The notes under the pieces: generated by a model
Database searches by the model: none
What the model saw: only the letters and a program-made list of their open reading frames with translations
Told to the model about the DNA's origin: nothing
Position numbers and translations under genes: made by a program
Part shown: piece after piece, positions 60,878-64,000 of the stretch
Layout: each line of letters opens with the position of its first letter
Position numbering within the stretch: position 1 is the first letter of the stretch
Assembly (NCBI GenBank): GCA_963665005.2
Contig: CAXXTQ010000001.1
Location: forward strand, 1,240,001 to 1,304,000
DNA length: 64,000 bases
From: G963665005 sp963665005
Lineage (GTDB): Bacteria; Bacillota; Clostridia; Christensenellales; SZUA-584
Direction of reading: 5' to 3'

Positions 60878-62368
60878 ATGGGAAACATTATTCTTGAGAT
60901 GAAGGGTATAAATAAAATATTTCCGGGAACGCAGGCACTGTCAAATGTTGATTTTCAGCTTAGACGCGGTGAAATTCATGCGCTGATTGGAACAAACGGT
61001 TCGGGCAAATCTACGTTAATGAATATTTTATCTGGCGCAATTCGTTCCACAAACGGCATTATAATGTACAAAGGCGAACAGCAAAAGTTTTCTTCGCCTT
61101 TTGATGCAATAAAAAATAAAATAATAATGATTCATCAAGAGCTAAAGCTTGTTGCAGAAATAACCGTTGCGGAAAATATTTTTTTTGGGCGGTTTCCAAA
61201 GACCAAGCTGGGTATGCTTGATTGGAAAGAGATGAATATAAAGGCCGGAGAAATTATTAAGGCGCTTGATTCTAGTATAGAGCCTGATCAGCTTGTTAGC
61301 GAACTGTCTGTCGCAAGGCAGCAGTTGGTAGAGATTGCGAAGGCGCTGTCTCAAGATGCGGAAATTCTTATCATGGATGAACCGACAGCGAGCTTGACAT
61401 CGGAAGAAACGTCGCTTTTGTTCAAAGTAATGCGGAATCTTTCGAGCAAAGGAGTTTCAATAATTTTTATTTCCCATCGTTTGGGAGAAGTATTGGAGGT
61501 ATCTGATAGGATAACAGTACTTAGAGATTCTCTGCTTGTCGGTACTATAGAAAAAGGTAAAGATTTTAACAAAGAAAAGCTTGTCAATATGATGATTCGC
61601 AAAGAGGGCGCTTTTAAACAATATGATAACCAAGAATGCGATTCGAAAGTTATGTTTTCAGCTCGCAACATAAGTTATTCAAACAAAGTGATTGATGTAA
61701 GCTTTGATTTGAAAAAGGGAGAAGTACTGGGCATAGCCGGGCTTCTAGGTGCAGGGCGAACAGAACTTTTTAAGTGTATATTTGGTCAATATCAAATATC
61801 AAGCGGAGAGTTTTATATAAACGACAAACAATATTATGCCAAACATCCAAAAGATGCTGTAAAACATAAGATTGCCTATGTAACAGAGGACAGAAAACGA
61901 GAAGGTTTGATACTTTCCATGTCTATATCTGACAATATGATTTTTGCGTCATTTGATAAGTTTAAAGCAAGGATATTGTTAAATAGAAAAAAACAGAAAG
62001 AATATGTTGCAAAGCAAATAGATGATTTAAAATTAAGATGTAATTCACAGCAAACTTTAGTCAACAGTTTGTCGGGAGGTAATCAGCAAAAGGTTGTACT
62101 GGCAAAATGGCTGCTTGCCGATTGCGATATCATATTGATGGATGAACCGACAAGAGGTATTGATATCGGGGCAAAAAATGAAATATATGCGTTGGTGATG
62201 GAACTGGCAAGCCAAGGTAAAGGCGTTATCTTTGTGTCTTCAGAGCTTGAGGAAGTGCAATTTGTGAGCAATAGAATATTAGTTATGAGCGAGGGGCGTC
62301 TGGTGAAAGAATTACCAAATAAGAATACGACTTTAGAGGAGATAATGTGCTATGCAACAGGAAAATAA
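60878..62368 (+). CDS. Sugar ABC transporter ATPase (RbsA/MglA type)
   Basis: A 496-residue fused ATPase. The first P-loop is GTNGSGKST (about residue 37) with LIMDEPTASLTSEE, and the second half has GIAGLLGAGRTELFKCIF, SGGNQQKVVLAKWLL (about 400) and DEPTRGIDIGAKNE. I choose ATG 60878, ten bases after GGAGG. Its 3' end overlaps the permease gene by 17 bases, so translation is coupled. Confidence 0.92.
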   Translation: MGNIILEMKGINKIFPGTQALSNVDFQLRRGEIHALIGTNGSGKSTLMNILSGAIRSTNGIIMYKGEQQKFSSPFDAIKNKIIMIHQELKLVAEITVAENIFFGRFPKTKLGMLDWKEMNIKAGEIIKALDSSIEPDQLVSELSVARQQLVEIAKALSQDAEILIMDEPTASLTSEETSLLFKVMRNLSSKGVSIIFISHRLGEVLEVSDRITVLRDSLLVGTIEKGKDFNKEKLVNMMIRKEGAFKQYDNQECDSKVMFSARNISYSNKVIDVSFDLKKGEVLGIAGLLGAGRTELFKCIFGQYQISSGEFYINDKQYYAKHPKDAVKHKIAYVTEDRKREGLILSMSISDNMIFASFDKFKARILLNRKKQKEYVAKQIDDLKLRCNSQQTLVNSLSGGNQQKVVLAKWLLADCDIILMDEPTRGIDIGAKNEIYALVMELASQGKGVIFVSSELEEVQFVSNRILVMSEGRLVKELPNKNTTLEEIMCYATGK

Positions 62369-63347
62369 TAATATAAGACAAGGCGGAACAATGGCGGGTA
62401 TAAAAAGAAGCGTATTAAAAATGGGCCCGATATTTGGCACACTTTTGGCGCTGATAGTTTTGATTTTGATATTAACCGTTGTAAATGATCGCTTTTTTAC
62501 TGCGACAAATATGACAAATGTTGTACGCCAAGCCTCGACATTAGCCATAGCAGCAGTGGGGACTACCATGATCATAATATCTCAAGGGCTTGATTTGTCT
62601 ATAGGGTCGATAATTAGCTTTAATAATGTTTTGCTTGCCATGCTTATTGTGGATTATGGTATAAACACACTGCTGGCAATACTGTTAGTATTGGTGAGCG
62701 GTATAATAATGGGGATCATTAACGGATTCTTTGTGAATTATGTAAGAATACCTGCCATGATCGTTACGTTAGCAACAATGATTTCGTACGGCGGGCTGGC
62801 TTATGTAATCTCAAGAGGGTATGGTGTTAATCTTTTAAGAACAAATCCTCTTATTGAGCTTGGAAACGGAGCGATTGGGCCAATACCTATATCTGCGTTA
62901 CTCGTTGTTGTTTTATATGCGCTCATGGCGTTAATGCTTCGCAGAACGCGATTTGGCCGTATAATATATGGTCTTGGCGGAAACGAGGAAATGGTTTTTC
63001 TTTCGGGGATTTCGGTTAAGAAGCTTAGAGTAGTGACTTATGGCATATCCGGTTTTCTTGCAGCTGTTTCTGCGGTTGTTCTAACAGGGCGTGTAGCTGG
63101 AGGGCATCCTGCCGGAGGGCAGGGAATGGAGATGGACGCGATTGCGGCAACTGTGCTTGGGGGGACTGCAATAACCGGTGGCGTCGGAAGTGTTTGGGGA
63201 ACGCTAATTGGCGTATTTATCATGATGGTGATAACCAACGGCTTAACGTTGTTAAATGTTAACAGCTATACTCAGATAGTTGCAAAAGGGTTAATTATTT
63301 TGGCAGCGATTAGCGTAAGTACTTTGCGTTCATCAGGGAAAAAATAA
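62352..63347 (+). CDS. Sugar ABC transporter permease (RbsC type)
   Basis: A 331-residue membrane protein with about 8-10 segments and the motif TTMIIISQGLDLSIGSIISF near residue 73. FGRIIYGLGGNEEMVFLSGI near 198 is the usual cytoplasmic loop. This cassette has a single permease, so a homodimer is expected, unlike the two-permease system at 22-24 kb. An internal ATG at 62391 after AAGGCGGA is an alternative start. Confidence 0.88.
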   Translation: MQQENNNIRQGGTMAGIKRSVLKMGPIFGTLLALIVLILILTVVNDRFFTATNMTNVVRQASTLAIAAVGTTMIIISQGLDLSIGSIISFNNVLLAMLIVDYGINTLLAILLVLVSGIIMGIINGFFVNYVRIPAMIVTLATMISYGGLAYVISRGYGVNLLRTNPLIELGNGAIGPIPISALLVVVLYALMALMLRRTRFGRIIYGLGGNEEMVFLSGISVKKLRVVTYGISGFLAAVSAVVLTGRVAGGHPAGGQGMEMDAIAATVLGGTAITGGVGSVWGTLIGVFIMMVITNGLTLLNVNSYTQIVAKGLIILAAISVSTLRSSGKK

Positions 63348-63427
63348 TTGTATAGATAAACAAAAATGTATTTTTCGTAACAGTTGATTATAATTATTAT
63401 TTAATATAGCAATCTTATCTACCATAT

Positions 63428-63464
63428 AAAGGCGCTTTATTTTTTCAATTAGAAAGCGTCTTTT
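63428..63464. terminator. Terminator after the second ABC operon
   Basis: AAAGGCGCTTT and AAAGCGTCTTTT pair (one G-U) around a T-rich loop. Also placed to terminate the convergent AraC-type gene. Confidence 0.75.
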
Positions 63465-63514
63465 GGTTTAAAATTTTTTTTGGAAAGTAAAATAATAAAG
63501 CCAAAATTTTTATC

Positions 63515-64000
63515 TTAGATATTGCTTTTTATTGAAGAGTTTATTGTGCGAGAGTTCTTATGGTTAAAATCAATAAGTATGGTGTTAGAGAACCTTGGCA
63601 AATTCTGACTATCAAGACCTGTGTTTGAGAGGTCTTCAATAATGGCTTTTTCCGGAAAACTTTGTCGATATTGTCCGGGAGGCATTCCTATTAGTTTTTT
63701 AAATGTACGATTAAAATGGCAGATACTGTTAAACCCGGTTTTTTCGCTGATTTGCATTAAGTCTAAATCAGAATATACAATTAGATTAGCGGCATTTCTT
63801 ATTCGGATAAAGTTCAAAAAATTGCTAATTGTTTTGCCGGTATCATTTTTAAATGCTAAACACATATAACTCTTATTGTAGCAAATCGCTTCACTTATTT
63901 GATCAAGCGAGATGTTATATTTATAATTTTTTTTAAGGAATTTTATTATTGAATGAGTTGCTGATGTAAACTCAGAGATATCTTTCCCGCCAAAGTACTG
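63515..64000 (-). CDS. AraC-family regulator, 5' part outside window
   Basis: The minus-strand frame is open to the right window edge, so only the last 161 residues are seen. They contain both helices of the AraC DNA-binding domain: ISLDQISEAICYNKSYMCLAF and LMQISEKTGFNSICHFNRTF (quoted as short motifs), followed by PPGQYRQSF and a 45-residue tail that is longer than usual. It is convergent with the ABC operon and may regulate it or a divergent neighbour outside the window. Confidence 0.87.
   Translation of the reverse strand, partial: QYFGGKDISEFTSATHSIIKFLKKNYKYNISLDQISEAICYNKSYMCLAFKNDTGKTISNFLNFIRIRNAANLIVYSDLDLMQISEKTGFNSICHFNRTFKKLIGMPPGQYRQSFPEKAIIEDLSNTGLDSQNLPRFSNTILIDFNHKNSRTINSSIKSNI

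Noticed and set aside
1..64000. tRNA, rRNA, riboswitch, T-box, prophage or origin of replication
   Set aside because: I looked for T-loop (GGTTCGA-type), GC-rich rRNA blocks, T-box and phage structural motifs by eye and found none; a covariance search would be needed to exclude small riboswitches.

Overview
The window looks like chromosomal DNA from an anaerobic, low-to-moderate GC member of the Bacillota, probably a clostridial fermenter. Evidence: strong AGGAGG-type ribosome sites, TTGACA-N17-TATAAT promoters, lipoprotein ABC receptors, IclR/LacI/GntR/AraC regulators, acetate kinase beside a membrane pyrophosphatase, and no respiratory genes. I saw no rRNA, tRNA, CRISPR array or prophage. 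Nearly everything is carbohydrate, polyol or sugar-acid metabolism.

Layout. 1-4.8 kb: end of an acyltransferase-like gene, an acyl-CoA synthetase, a small membrane protein and a diguanylate cyclase. 4.9-10.1 kb: a trehalose operon (fused OtsA-OtsB, a GH65 phosphorylase, beta-phosphoglucomutase). 10.1-11.9 kb: a GC-rich hairpin pair, a 48-codon membrane-peptide ORF behind a perfect promoter, and a divergent IclR regulator. 11.9-14 kb: a Gfo/Idh/MocA dehydrogenase and a glcD-like gene cut by an IS3 remnant. 14-27 kb: a rhamnose-type deoxysugar locus (M24-fold protein, two alcohol dehydrogenases, mutarotase, isomerase, ABC transporter, rhamnulokinase-like kinase) with a LacI regulator and five copies of a GGnAACGTTnCC-like operator. 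27.9-39.4 kb: a second LacI regulator facing an eleven-feature run (DegT aminotransferase, two TIM-barrel isomerases, Gfo/Idh/MocA dehydrogenase, PIG-L deacetylase, mutarotase-like protein, PfkB kinase, MtlD, SorE). 39.5-49.4 kb: an eleven-gene run combining split UxaA, split aconitase X, a cupin, a galactonate-dehydratase-like enolase-superfamily enzyme, a tripartite tricarboxylate transporter, a SerA-like dehydrogenase and a FadR-type GntR regulator; a perfect TGGTnnnACCA operator lies at its predicted start site. 50-53.6 kb: acetate kinase and a K+-type membrane pyrophosphatase. 54.1-63.4 kb: IS3 orfA debris, tandem M20 amidohydrolases, a fucose-isomerase-like protein, an alcohol dehydrogenase and a second ABC sugar transporter. 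The right edge carries part of an AraC-family regulator.

How it works together. The region reads as stacked catabolic cassettes, several with their own regulator and transporter, feeding sugar phosphates or 2-keto acids to pyruvate and acetate. Module borders are littered with broken genes (glcD, kbaZ/gatZ-like, glutamate dehydrogenase, a PLP aminotransferase, IS3 pieces), which suggests assembly by insertion and deletion. The best candidates for undescribed pathways are the UxaA/AcnX/enolase/TTT operon (39.6-49.4 kb) and the DegT/Hyi/Gfo/PIG-L operon (29.2-35.4 kb). Their substrates cannot be fixed from sequence alone.
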